Part shown: positions 43,516 to 54,145 of the stretch, piece after piece
Position numbering within the stretch: the first letter of the stretch is position 1
Layout: each line of letters begins with the position of its first letter
NCBI GenBank assembly: GCA_964036315.1
Contig: OZ038496.1
Coordinates: 19,076,685 to 19,140,684 of the forward strand
DNA: 64,000 nt
Source of the DNA: Acanthosepion esculentum
Taxonomy: Eukaryota > Mollusca > Cephalopoda > Sepiida > Sepiidae
Direction: 5' to 3'
Position numbers and translations under genes: made by a program
The notes under the pieces: model-generated
Seen by the model: only the letters and a program-made list of their open reading frames with translations
Databases searched by the model: none
Told to the model about the DNA's origin: nothing

Positions 43516-44145
43516 CACAAATATAATTAAGGGATCCGAATTAATCTCTTCTAATATAATTTTTTATAAAGGACTAAGTAACTTATTAAAAAATATAACA
43601 GAAAAAGAATTCAATTTTTTTTAAACAATTCCTTTTAGATTTGACAGAAAAATAGAATTCTTTTAATTTTCTGTTTAATTATTTTCTTTTTTAATCACTT
43701 TACCCCAAGCAAGGCAATAAAGCCACTAAGATGCATGTTATTAGTCCTGACCTGGCATCTCAAATTCAGTCACTTTTCTTATCAAGAATATAGGTATTAT
43801 ATTTGCAGACATACATGATGTAGTTTTGTTTCCTGAAATAACTTTCAAATATTTACATAACATACCAGAATTCAGGCTATTGTTTGGAATGGATAACCTT
43901 TCTCTGAGGTTGGCATCGGCCTATGAAAACCCTAACCTGTGCATAGCAAATTTTCAAGACTTACTTCAGAAGAGAAAAACTGTGTCCTTCATGCTGACAA
44001 ATATGATAACTGATATTAAGAATACAGAAAGGTATTTGATCTACATATCTATCCAAATGCAATATGAAAATAGGACATGTTTCAAGAATGCATCCCACAT
44101 TTACCTGGGATTGGTAACAAAAATTAGTCTCAGTCTCCTGACATA
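43196..44145 (+). repeat. 80-bp direct repeat pair
   Basis: The block starting 'aatgcaatatgaaaatagga' and ending near 'gtctcagtctcctga' occurs at 43196-43276 and 44058-44141, with few differences. The second copy lies in the frame described at 43826. Confidence 0.85.
43690..43780. mobile_element. Rearranged LINE-A: inverted junction
   Basis: The minus-oriented 3' signature (43690-43735, 'accccaagcaaggcaataaa') joins directly to a plus-oriented internal piece of the same family (43738-43780, 'agtcctgacctggcatctc'). This is the arrangement expected from 5' inversion (twin priming) of a LINE. Confidence 0.65.
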
Positions 44146-44146
44146 A
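43826..44146 (+). CDS. Unassigned 106-codon open frame, doubtful
   Basis: The predicted peptide begins MFPEITFKYLHNIPEFRLLF. It is mixed in composition rather than low-complexity, which sets it apart from most frames here. I recognise no domain, signal peptide or membrane segment. Its last 30 residues come from a dispersed 80-bp repeat, so it may be a transposase or LINE remnant. An exon of a host gene is less likely. No splice or promoter evidence. Confidence 0.25.
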   Translation: MFPEITFKYLHNIPEFRLLFGMDNLSLRLASAYENPNLCIANFQDLLQKRKTVSFMLTNMITDIKNTERYLIYISIQMQYENRTCFKNASHIYLGLVTKISLSLLT

Positions 44147-44740
44147 TTTCTTCTTGGGATAACTCAGGCATCAGTGATTGACCTTGATTCTCCTGTTTTA
44201 AGTGCAGTGGGAGAAGTTCTGTTTGGTTGTTAAATGGAATGGAGCACAAAGCCAGATTTAAATTGGAGGCCTACTTGCATATTGGCTAGCAGAAAAACAA
44301 TTACTCAATCCCGCTTGGCAACCCTTCTTTGGAGATGCATCAGACATGAGGGATTAACTCTAGCCTCCTCCCAAAAAGTATGGTATTATTTGAGAGGATG
44401 ACCCCTATGTTTTGTAGATACAGATTTTGACTTTTGTTTTACACTGCAGTTATTTTTTACTTTGGTCTTGAAAGACTGAATTATGACCTTTGGGATTACA
44501 ACCCAGATTTCTGATTTGGGATCTGAACCCCCAATTGCTATTTTCTCACACTTTGCTAATATCTACCTTACTGGCCAAGACAGCATCAATAAAGATCTGT
44601 AACTCTTATAATCACCCTTGACAGGGGTTCAATCAGTATTAATTATAGGTGAAAAAGTTTACTTCATTTTAAAATTATCTCTTAGGGATATTGCAAATTT
44701 AATTTTTGCAATGTACTTTCATGATGTGACATGCATATTT

Positions 44741-45230
44741 TTTTAATCATTTCACCCCAAGCAAGGCAATAAAGCCACTAAGATGCAAGGGTTTATTGAG
44801 TGTGAGAGAATATAATTGAAAAAAAAAACATTATTAAGGAGAAAGAACAATAAAAAGGACAGGAGTTAAGAAGACAAAAAATAACAATTGACTTTGTCAT
44901 TAAATTTTTGAATATCAAAGCTAAAGAGAGTCCCACAAGCAAGAAGTGTGAGAGAAGAAACTGTTAGCATAGAACTTACGGTTATATCTAGCCATTTCAA
45001 CTGGAATATGATGAGATCACTACCAATCTAGTACTGCACTTAAATTCATAAAGTCTAGGTACCATAAAGAAAAGTTTATCAGAACAATTACCATGAAAGT
45101 ATTTATAGAAAAGGCATAGAAAAAATGACTGAAGCCAAGACACCAGGTCAGGACCAGTAACATTGCAGATTCTTCTTTGGATCTTATCCAGAATTTCAAA
45201 AATACATAGCAGAAGCACAAGATCATAGAA
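44741..45230 (-). mobile_element. LINE-A 3' end, 5'-truncated
   Basis: The inverted signature 'ttaatcatttcaccccaagc' is at 44743. Overlapping minus frames (45226-45020, 45218-44997) encode CNVTGPDLVSWLQSFF, FYKYFHGNCSDKLFFMVP and LYEFKCSTRLVV. This is the same C-terminal domain as 213-970, in two frames because of indels. Confidence 0.85.
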
Positions 45231-46210
45231 TTCTTTGATTAATACTTAATAAATCAGTTGAAGACTGAAATCTTCATTTTAGTTTGGCCAAGACCTACTT
45301 ATTAGACATCTTATTTTATATAAAGAAATTTTGTAAAGATAGATTACTTTTAGGGTCTCAGCAAAAGTCTAACAGCCGATTATTTTTGTATATGAGAAAT
45401 TAATTAATCTCAGGTCCTGTTGACCATAATTTAATAATAATTGGTTTGATCTGACATCATTAATTATTCTAATTGAGGTAATCAATGTTTGTATCATTGG
45501 CCTTGCCAGGAGAGTACCAGGGAGGTTATTGATAATGGAATGAAGAAGGTTGTTAGCATGCTGCCTGTTGGTGTCTCAGTTGCTGCTGGTAGATTGTGTT
45601 CAGCAGAGTATTATCTTGTAATGGTAATGATCACGGTTCCAGATTAATGTTCTTCACCACTGTCTTGGAACCATCCAAAAAAAAACAAGAAAAACAACTG
45701 GAATTGGTTAGTAAATTTTTAAGTTTTAATCAAAATGTCTTTTAACTTTATCATTGATAGTTCTTTATAGCATCCTAAAAACACAATTGAAATGTTTAGA
45801 AAATAAATTAAAAATGCTAAAATTTTAAAGTTTTAAAAATGAATAATTAAAAACAAATTATTTAATTTTAACTGAAATTTTTTTATAAAAATCACAACTT
45901 TAATTTTATTTAAACATTTTGGATTTAATTGCCATCAATAATTTTGCACAGAAATGTTCATATTAATTAATTTTCACACTCAGAGTGACTGTTATCAGAA
46001 TTTAATTTAAAAAAATGCACTCTTAGCATTCATTTTCTATATTACAAACATTAATGTATTTCTGCTGTTCACAATCAAAAATGTTTTTAAAGTCCTTATC
46101 AAAATTTTTCATTTACAATTACCTGCGTTAAGTGACTAAATTTTCCATGTTTCTTTATCATTTTATAAATTCTCCTTTGTATTTTCAAATTATTATAAAC
46201 AGAAAAACTG
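45230..46210. other. Very AT-rich spacer
   Basis: Nothing recognised. A/T-only words dominate from 45700. Confidence 0.6.
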
Positions 46211-46214
46211 TAAA

Positions 46215-46440
46215 ATAATTGTAATATTAACTGTTTCTCTACAAAGAAATATATGTTATTCATTGACAAAGCAGCCAGTACTGTTTTTGGTTAAAAAATC
46301 TTACTCTTAAAACAATTTTCAGAAAAACAGGTTTCTCAAATCTAGTAGCTGTTATTGCTCTTTCCAGTACTGATGAGTTTCCTTCCTAACCTTTTGTTTG
46401 AAGTGGTGTGGAATGTCGACATCTTGATTATGTCATTATT
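46215..46440 (+). repeat. Rep-B dispersed repeat, long copy
   Basis: Same block order as 10690-10985: 'attgacaaagcagccagtac', 'aggtttctcaaatctagtag', 'ctttccagtactgatgag' and 'gtgtggaatgtcgacatctt'. The frame 46408-46611 begins inside it and is not supported as a gene. Confidence 0.75.
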
Positions 46441-46920
46441 TTCTCTTTGAGTTACATGTACCTATCCATTTTAGTTGTTGCTGCTGATGATAGTCCACAA
46501 GTGGTATGGTTTCTGTTATTTGGTACAGTTCTTTGTGATTCTGTCATGCAAGTCCACAATGTTCAAAGAAGGATGATCTTTGCCAAGATACTGAGATTCA
46601 TTAAGGATTAATTCAAAAAGTTTTGGACAAAAATTGGTAGATAAAATTTCTTGCTTTCTAGTTTAAAATCAAAATTAGCTCTTACTGTTAGATTCTAATG
46701 TTTTCCACATTTACAGATAAATATTTGGGGTTTTATACTTGAGTCTAAAGGTAGAGGAATGAATAAATTGCCTATTTTAGATATCAAATTCAGGATCAAG
46801 CTAATCCAAATGAGTTGATAGTAGGTACCAATTTATTTACTATCCTGTTGGTGAGGCCTAGAGTATGTACACCATCCCCTGCAGAAGATCCTCTCTAAAA
46901 AGTGTTACCTACCAGGTAAA

Positions 46921-47945
46921 TATTTACAAAATCAAATATTTACCTATAAACTCAAGTATAAATGACTAATACTTACTTATAGACTCAAGTATAAAGGACC
47001 AACATTTACGTATAAACTCAAGTATAAATGAGCAACACTTACCTAAAAACTTAAATAGAAATGACTAATATTTACCTAACAAACAACATTAACCGAAAGA
47101 TCAAAGTATAAAAGACTAAATATTTTCCTATAGACCCAACTATAAATGACCAATACTAACCTATAGACTCAAGTATAAGACACCAAACATTTTCTAATAG
47201 ACCCAATTACAAATAATCAATAATTGCCTATAGACTCAAATATTAAAAACCAGACATTTATCAATAGACTCCAGTTTAAAACAACAAATTTTAACCTATA
47301 GACTCAAATATGAAACTCCTAACATTTTCCTATAGACCCAAATAGAAATGAGCAACATTTACATAAAACTTAAATAGAAATGACCAATATTTACGTAACA
47401 GCCAACACTGGCTGAAAGACCAAAGTATAAAAGACTAAACATTATACTATAGATCCAAATATAAATTACCAAAGTTTACCTATAGACTCAAGTATAAAAG
47501 CTGAAATATTTACCAGTAGACGTATGTTAAAATTATCAATATTTACCTATGGACTCAAGTATAAAACATCAAACATTTTCCAAGACCCAATTACAAATGA
47601 TCAATAATTGTCTATAGACTCAAATATTAAAGACCAAACATTTATCAAGATGTATAAAAAATTAAACTTTAACCTATAGACACAAATATAAAACTCCTAA
47701 CATTTTCCTATAGATCCAAGTATAAATGACCAACATTTACCTACAAACCTAAATATAAATTTAGTTTTTACTTAATGACCAACATTGACCAAAAAACCAA
47801 AGTATAAAAAATTAAACATTTTCCTCTAGATGCATGTATAAATGGTCAATATTTACCTATAAATTCAAGTATAAACACCAAACATTTACTTATAGACCTA
47901 ATTATAAATGATTAATATTTGCCTATAGTCTCAAGTCCAAATATT
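46921..47945. repeat. 33-bp minisatellite with higher-order structure
   Basis: About 29 diverged monomers of 31-35 bp with core 'tttacctatagactcaagta' plus 'taaatgaccaa'. Three longer (about 52-bp) variant monomers begin at 47071, 47391 and 47768. Adjacent variants recur in the same order, for example 'actcctaacattttcctata' at 47317 and 47694. The array is therefore built of about 320-385-bp higher-order units. No open frame persists. Confidence 0.92.
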
Positions 47946-48670
47946 AGAAAAATTAAAAGATAAACTGATTTTGACATTACACAATGCAGCAATGGTCAAT
48001 TTGTACTAAAATACACTAATTTTTACTAAAATACACCTATTCATTTCAACCTGTTTATCTATGAATAACTTCACACAAAATTAATGCTGATCATGTTTAC
48101 TAAGATAAGGCTGGTGATGCTGAGCACCAAAATCTAACAGTTAATTTAAATTGTGGCAAAGACACTATGAAATTTTCCTTTCTGCTTTTAATCTTACTTG
48201 AATTTGATCAGCTCAGCTATATTGGTTTTGTTTTCTGGTGTTTTTTTTTTTTTTTGCTGTCTGAAATAAAATTGCCCTGAGATACACAAATTGTTAGATT
48301 CACAAAGGCTTATCCTTAGCTCTCAAAGAGATTTGTTCTTGCTGAATAACTCAAGGGATAAGCTCCTTTATTTATCCACGTCTGGCAAAGAAAATGTCTC
48401 AAATAATTATTTCCCCAGACAGCTTCTATTTATGCAAGGAAAGCAAAAGAAACAAACATTATAAAAACTTCAACACAATCTAAGTTACATTTGCCACAAC
48501 GAAATCATATCCATTATATCAGATTTTGTTTACTCACTACATTAAATAGAAAAAAATTCCTTGGACTAAAGCAGTGTAGCCAGGCAACAGTTCCTTCCAT
48601 TTTTCAGATGTATGGTCTCATCTTAATCGATTTGGTTGACAATCAAATCCTATCAGTTCTGTCAAGAGTT
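47946..48670. other. AT-rich spacer
   Basis: No gene. The 62-codon frame 48491-48679 is unsupported. Confidence 0.55.
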
Positions 48671-48956
48671 TTTTATTAGTTTTCTTGATGTTTTTGTTAC
48701 TTTTAATCACAACTTTCTTGGTTTAATAACCTCCGACCATTAAAGTATATAATATGAAGTAGGAATAAAAAAAAGTCTTTTCATTAATTTTTGTCAAGGA
48801 TTTTTCTTCTTTTTGTCATTCCTTTTCATCACAATTTTCTCAGTTGAATAACTTCTGACTATTAAAGAAAGCAGCCTGAATTAAGAATAAAAAAAGTCAA
48901 TTCATTGAATTTTACTGGTCTTTTTTCCATTTACTCATTCCTTTTCATCTTTTATG

Positions 48957-49312
48957 GAAAGTGTTCAGACAGACTGCATTCCTTAGTTCCGCCAGTTCTA
49001 AACCTTATGGCTAAGATGGACATGCCATGCACATTGTAGTGAACCACTCTCATTCCTTTTGTACTCCAATGATGAAATGTAAGTTCCACTCAAGCAGCTT
49101 CTTCCCATGAAACACTACTTTGTGGAACTAACTCCTAAGAGGATGCTTTCTTGATCACTACAATCTTAATCTGTTCAAGTCTAGGGTTAACTGTTATTTT
49201 CCTTACATATCCCCACCAACTTTGCCACTTACTCTGTAACCTTCTGGCTTGAGTGGCTCTTGGGCCTTATCGAGAGTTGACATCATTGTAAAAATGAAAA
49301 ATAACTGTCTCA
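48957..49312 (+). mobile_element. Probable LINE-D C-terminal fragment
   Basis: Contains a stretch encoding KHYFVELTPK (about 49108) and a later LEWLLGLIES piece, in drifting frames. I associate these with the C-terminus of an invertebrate LINE ORF. It lies between Rep-D units, which suggests an insertion. Confidence 0.5.
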
Positions 49313-49589
49313 ATTGAATTAAAATAAGTAGCAAGAAGTCAGGATAAAAAAAGTCTTTTCATTAATTTTTGTCTTTTTTTTCATTTTTCTCATTTTGTAA
49401 TTCCCTTTCATCACAACTTCTGACTATTCTAAAAAAAATAATGTGAAGTAAGGAGACAGACATTTGTTTATTATTATTTTTTTACTCAGTCTTTTGGTGG
49501 CTTTTGATCACATCTTTCAAGGTCAAATGCATCATGATTGTTCAGTTAAGTAGCATGAAATCAAAACAAAGAAATAGCCTTCAGTGGCT

Positions 49590-49930
49590 GTCTCTATTTC
49601 TGAGATGAGGTATTATGTACACTATTTACATAATTCGAACTATTGTCCTCATCTTTGTTGCTATATTTATCACAACATTTTGGCCGTTGTACAATCCGGC
49701 CTTCTTCAGGTGGTTGGGAATTTCGAACTGAATGCTTTATTTCACTCACTGGAGTAGACTGTTCTAGTTCCATATGCCATGTCTAACGGATGTCATTTAT
49801 CAGTTATCTCCTGTTAATTCACCGCTCCAAGTTCTCCACTGCCTAAACCAGGTATTGAACTCACAACTCTTTGGGTCCTGTCACTGGATCTAACCAACAC
49901 CTTTATCCACTGTGTCATGTGTCCTTAAGA
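49590..49930 (-). mobile_element. SINE-C, full length with tRNA-like head
   Basis: On the minus strand the head reads 'gacacagtggataaaggtg' (A box region) and 'gtgagttcaatacctgg' (B box). The body 'actagaacagtctactcc' and tail 'gccggattgtacaacggcc' follow. Confidence 0.8.
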
Positions 49931-49944
49931 ATATAACTGACATA

Positions 49945-50110
49945 CATTAAACCTGGCACATGGAACTAGAACAGTTTACCCCAGTGAGCAAAATAAACGG
50001 TTCATTTTGACATTCCAACCACCTGAAGAAGGCTGGAGCATACAACGGCTGAAACGTTGTGATAAATATGACAACAAAGATGAGAACAATAATCCGAATA
50101 ATGTAAATCA
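49945..50110 (+). mobile_element. SINE-C 3' half, opposite orientation to its neighbour
   Basis: 'tggcacatggaactagaaca', 'ctgaagaaggctggagcata' and 'tgatgataaatatgac'-type tail to 'aataatgtaaat'. The head-to-head arrangement with 49590-49930 repeats the pattern at 39325-40080. Confidence 0.78.
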
Positions 50111-50261
50111 CCTTCAGTGAGTCTTGAAGTCTTATCCTTTATCCTAGAATATTCTTTTCTTGTTCTCATCATTTGTGCTAAGCTCTTGGGTGACTGTAAT
50201 TGCCCTAATATCACCCATTTTTTAATTCTTTCTTTGATTCTAGATAAATTTAGATGAAAAT

Positions 50262-51538
50262 TCAGTTCATAAATGTCTAATCATATAACTGTTCCTTCTT
50301 TCTTAATTAATCATAATTCATTGTTTACTACCTAATAGTAGTAGCTACAGTAGTATTAATTTACCATAATTATTCATATATAATATACACTCATGCATAA
50401 TACATACCACTAAATTTGGGTTATGAAATTTTGGCAAAAAACATATCTCATTTATAATACACATTTACTTTTTTTAACAGCTAATTTTAATTTAAATTTA
50501 AGATTTGTTCAAATTTTTATACATTTGTCTTGACTAAAAATGAGAATTTATATAGCTTACATTATTTAAAAAAAAAACAAATTTAGTTTTGTTTGAAACT
50601 ACAGACTTGTCTTTTCATCAATTTATTATTCCTTTTCATCACAACTTTCTCAGTTGAATAACTTCTGACCATTAAGGAAAATAGTGAAAAGTAGGAACAA
50701 AGAAATTTGTTCATTAATTTTTAACTATTTTTATTTAGTTTACATTTTTTCTATTCCTTTTAATCACAACTTTTTCAGTTGAATATCCCGTAACCATTCA
50801 AGAAAACAGTGCAATGCAGGTATAAAGAAGTAACTTGGAGTTGTATTATATATTGTGAAAACTTGTCTTACATGGATGATGCTTTAACCAGTCTGGCCAC
50901 AGAAAATCCAAATCTCTAATCATATTACTGTTTCTTCTCTTTTTATTATTCATAACATATACATTGTTTGCTACCTAATAGTAGTAGCTGCGGTAGTATT
51001 GTTACCATAAATATGCATGCATAATACATACCACTAAATTTGGGTTATGAAATTCTGGCAAAAAACATTTCTCATTTATAATACACACATACTTTTTAGA
51101 CATAGCAGCTAAGTCTTATTTAAATTTAACATTTGTTCAAATTTTTATCCATTCATATTGACTAAAAATAAGACTAAATGTGAATGGTGTGATGAATAAT
51201 GGCTCAGAATTGTTAATTAGAGAGCCGAGTTCAAATTCCAATTGGGTTCATTATATTCATTTATGTGCAAATATCCTTGGGAAAGGTATGAATCCACCTC
51301 TTCACCCCCCAGTTATGGGTTAATTAGTAAGACCTTTATCACGAAATAATTATTATCTCAAAAAAATTCTTACAGTCTAAAAATATTTTCTATTTTAGAA
51401 AGTGTTGATGAGCCGTCAAAAATGAATCAGTGAATCAGTATACATAAATGATTACAGTATCTGAATTAGTAACTTCCAATAAAATAAAATTTGAAGTTAT
51501 ATCTTGGGAGCTCATCTTACATGGATGATACTTTAACC
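50262..51538 (+). repeat. ~640-bp tandem duplication
   Basis: 'tactacctaatagtagtagct' region and 'cataccactaaatttgggtt' occur at 50330/50405 and again at 50970/51030, followed by matching sequence to 50550 and 51172. The junction block 'tcttacatggatgat' occurs at 50872 and 51513, giving a period near 641 bp. A SINE-A lies in the second unit, and a hAT-like element starts at the beginning of a third. Confidence 0.82.
51180..51330 (+). mobile_element. SINE-A head and body, truncated
   Basis: 'gtgtgatgaataatggctc', 'agagagccgagttcaaattc' (B box) and 'cagttatgggttaattag'. Confidence 0.75.
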
Positions 51539-52075
51539 CTGGTTTTCTTAACATTTTTTGCATCCTCTCCCACTTTCCATTACTGAAATTCAAGATGGCC
51601 AATCTGATAAAAAAAGTAAAAACAATTTTGAATTAAATAAAAATTATCCTGAGATCACTTAATTTTACTGACAAGTTGTTGTTGGTCTTCCCTTACCTGA
51701 TTTATATCCGAAAATAAAAATGTTGTTTCATCTGAAGAACTATTTAAATGTTAATGACTCTGCCCAAACTATAGAAAATAGTAAAATATTCTTTGTTTGC
51801 AAGCATATTTATATCTTATCTAGGAATGTGACCCAGTTATTGCCAATTAGCCTTCTGTTTTTTAATACTGTTTTATTGCATATATTATTTTTTGGGGTAT
51901 CATTAAAATACCTTTTTAATACCTTTTTGTTGAAGTACCTTTTTAATACTCAAAATCCTATATTGCTTACAAAAAATTTCCAATCACCCACTGTTTTCTG
52001 TTCAGTTGCTTATCATCCAACCAACCGTTCAAATCACTGACCAGTGGGTGATATTGCCCAAGTTGTGAAACCCTG
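51539..52075. mobile_element. hAT-like element, 537 bp
   Basis: The left end 'ctggttttcttaac' and complemented right end 'cagggtttcacaac' agree at 10 of 14 positions. Flanks ctttaacc and ttttaaac agree at 6 of 8. The surrounding sequence is contiguous in the paralogous repeat unit at 50883 ('gctttaaccagtctggccac'), which confirms an insertion. The internal 106-codon frame (51720-52040) has no domain I recognise. Confidence 0.65.
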
Positions 52076-52474
52076 TTTTAAACACTTTGTCCACAGAAAT
52101 CTAATGGTTAGATAATATATTAGTATAGATTTCTTTGCTCAGCAAGATGGGAGTTAGAGAAAATCTCCATTTATAAATATAGAATTACCTGTGTTACATA
52201 TATCACTGAGGATGGTATTGTCTCTGTGCATCACAAATTGGGAATGAGCTGAGCTAATCTGTATATTACCACACCTTCAGCATTTGTAATTTATTTTCGT
52301 CAAATAAAAAGGTTTCTCTTTCCTTTGGGATTATACATTTGAGGAGCACTGTAAAATAGATTGACCAAATTGTTGAACAATTAAAACCAACACAAAGAAT
52401 GAATTTAATGGTCTAAACAACTCTTGGAATGATAATGATTCATTTAAGAGGTTATGGATGATAATGATAATGGC

Positions 52475-54015
52475 TGGTTACTCATTTCCAAGCAGACTAG
52501 TCTGATAGGCAATTTCTGCTGTAAATACCTGCTCACACACATTTGTGTTTGCTCAACACTTAAAGAGCCTACTCGTGGCATATAGGGTAACTCAATGGGC
52601 CTTAGTTACAGTTCCTGAGAGAGAGTGCATAATCTGGCATGATCACTTGTTTAAACAAGGCCTGTACACTCTCTTATACTCCATCACAATTAGATCACTT
52701 TCTGATTCATTCTGCATGCTGACTGGATGTGAATGCCATGAAGGCAGAGAATGAAAAAGTTGTTTTCTGCACATCAGACTCCATGTATCACAGTTGGTCT
52801 ACAAAGCAAGCTCTGGTAGTGGTCAATCTAGGGACTGAGAGACCTGCTCAAAAATAGGTCTGTGAGAACAACCATGAGCAGTTGCGGCCGGACATGCCAC
52901 CGGCCATCAGGCAGAGCACTGCTGCCACCGTCACCACTGCCGCTACCACCGTGACCTTCACCGACACCACTCAACATAACTACATCTCTCAACAACTGTT
53001 ATCACTCCCAGGCTTGACTAACAACCTCAGCTATCCAGCTTCGACCCGAAACATAACTTTGTCTTTACCCACCTATAATCCTTCATCATTGACGAGGCTG
53101 TCACCTCAGCAAATACCGACTTGATAACATCTCATTGCTGATACCAGCAAGCTACAAGCCTTCCTTGCTGCCAATGCCATCACCTCTTCAAATCCAACTG
53201 TGCAAGCAGCAGCTCTGACTTTGTGAAACAAGTGACTCTGAGTCTTCAAGGAAGCAACTCTGACTCTGCAAGCATGTACCCTATTCATGCTACCAAGTGA
53301 CTTTGACTCCACAAACAGGCTACCACCATAAACAGTGACTCTGAATCCACAACCAAGCACCTCTGACTCGGCAAGCAGCAACTCCAACTCTGCAAAGTGA
53401 CTTCATCTCTGTGAAACAAGCGACTCTGACTCCGCAATCATACACCCCACTCGTGCTACCAAGTGACTCTGAAACCAATTGGTACATTATAATAGTCACT
53501 CTGACTCCACAACCAGCGAGTCTGACTCTATGAAACAAGCAACTCTGACTCCACAAGGAAGCAACTCTGTCTCTGCAAGTATGCAACCCAATATCATGAT
53601 GCCAATCAACCAATATGCACAGACCATCAGACCATACCTCACACCAAACCAACACAAGAATTAGGTCAACTTCTGGCACTACCCTCACACTTAACCACTG
53701 TCCTGACAACTGGGCACTGAAACAAACATTCTATGCATCAGTGACTTCCAAACAGTTATATCTCCTCAAATTCCTAAAAAGGAGAAGAGAACAGATGGCT
53801 TGAGCGTTTTTCCATAGTATTGCTGTTAAACCAACTTTAAACTAACCTTGTGTCACATTCAGTAAAAATACCCCATAGTATGATTTTCAGAAACTTTCCA
53901 ATGGTACTGCATGCTGAGATTGGCACCCTAGGCTGATAACATCAAGAAGTCACCTCCCTGACAATTCAACCATAGTAAGATTCAAACACAGGTCTCATGG
54001 TTGGAAAGTAAATGG
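52475..54015 (-). mobile_element. SINE-B split by about 1.1 kb of foreign sequence
   Basis: 52475-52700 matches the 3' part of SINE-B ('cacatttgtgtttgctcaac', 'ccttagttacagttcctgag', 'gatcacttgtttaaacaagg'). 53870-54015 matches its 5' part ('actttccaatggtactgcat', inverted B box 'agattcaaacacaggtctc'). Both have the same orientation and correct order. The central ~70 bp of the SINE is missing or replaced. Confidence 0.75.
52745..53865 (+). other. Unidentified GC-richer segment with Ser/Thr codon repeats
   Basis: Distinctly richer in C and G than the surroundings from about 52875. The frame 52882-53124 encodes 80 residues rich in Thr, Ala and Ser (TAATVTTAATTVTFTDTTQ) and has near-codon repeats of 'acc' and 'gcc'. 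From 53205 to 53590 an imperfect 'gcaactctgactccacaa' word recurs about a dozen times in drifting frames. No frame stays open across the whole segment. It could be a decayed low-complexity ORF, such as a retroelement gag-like or processed host sequence. I cannot name it. Confidence 0.6.
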
Positions 54016-54034
54016 GTGGGGGAAATATTTGAAC

Positions 54035-54145
54035 TGTAACTTAGGTCTGCTTAGCATAGTTGCAGTATAAAATGCAGGTTGGTTCTCTCTGTTTTGAAGA
54101 AATTCAAATGACCCTTTGCAGACTAGCATGCTCAGAAATGTGCAT
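54035..54145 (+). mobile_element. SINE-B 3' part, plus orientation
   Basis: 'agttgcagtataaaatgcagg' region and 'gaagaaattcaaatgaccc' match 7248-7310, opposite in orientation to the split SINE just upstream. Confidence 0.65.

Larger units (their letters stand above)
48672..50830 (+). repeat. Rep-D: decayed ~110-bp tandem units, interrupted
   Basis: The unit core is 'ccttttcatcacaa', 'ctcagttgaataacttctga' and 'taaagaaa', with end 'aaaaaaagtc'. Units are seen at about 48672, 48780, 48899 (partial), 49357, 49480, 50610 and 50715. A LINE-like fragment (48957-49312) and a SINE-C pair (49590-50110) lie between units. Confidence 0.75.

Noticed and set aside
46921..47945. Possible CRISPR-like array of regularly spaced repeats
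   Set aside because: Monomers are contiguous and diverged with no unique spacers, and the DNA is eukaryotic.
53320..53709. 129-codon minus frame rich in Val, Cys and Arg
   Set aside because: It is the complement of the 'gactctgactccacaa' word repeat and overlaps stops in other frames; no domain seen.
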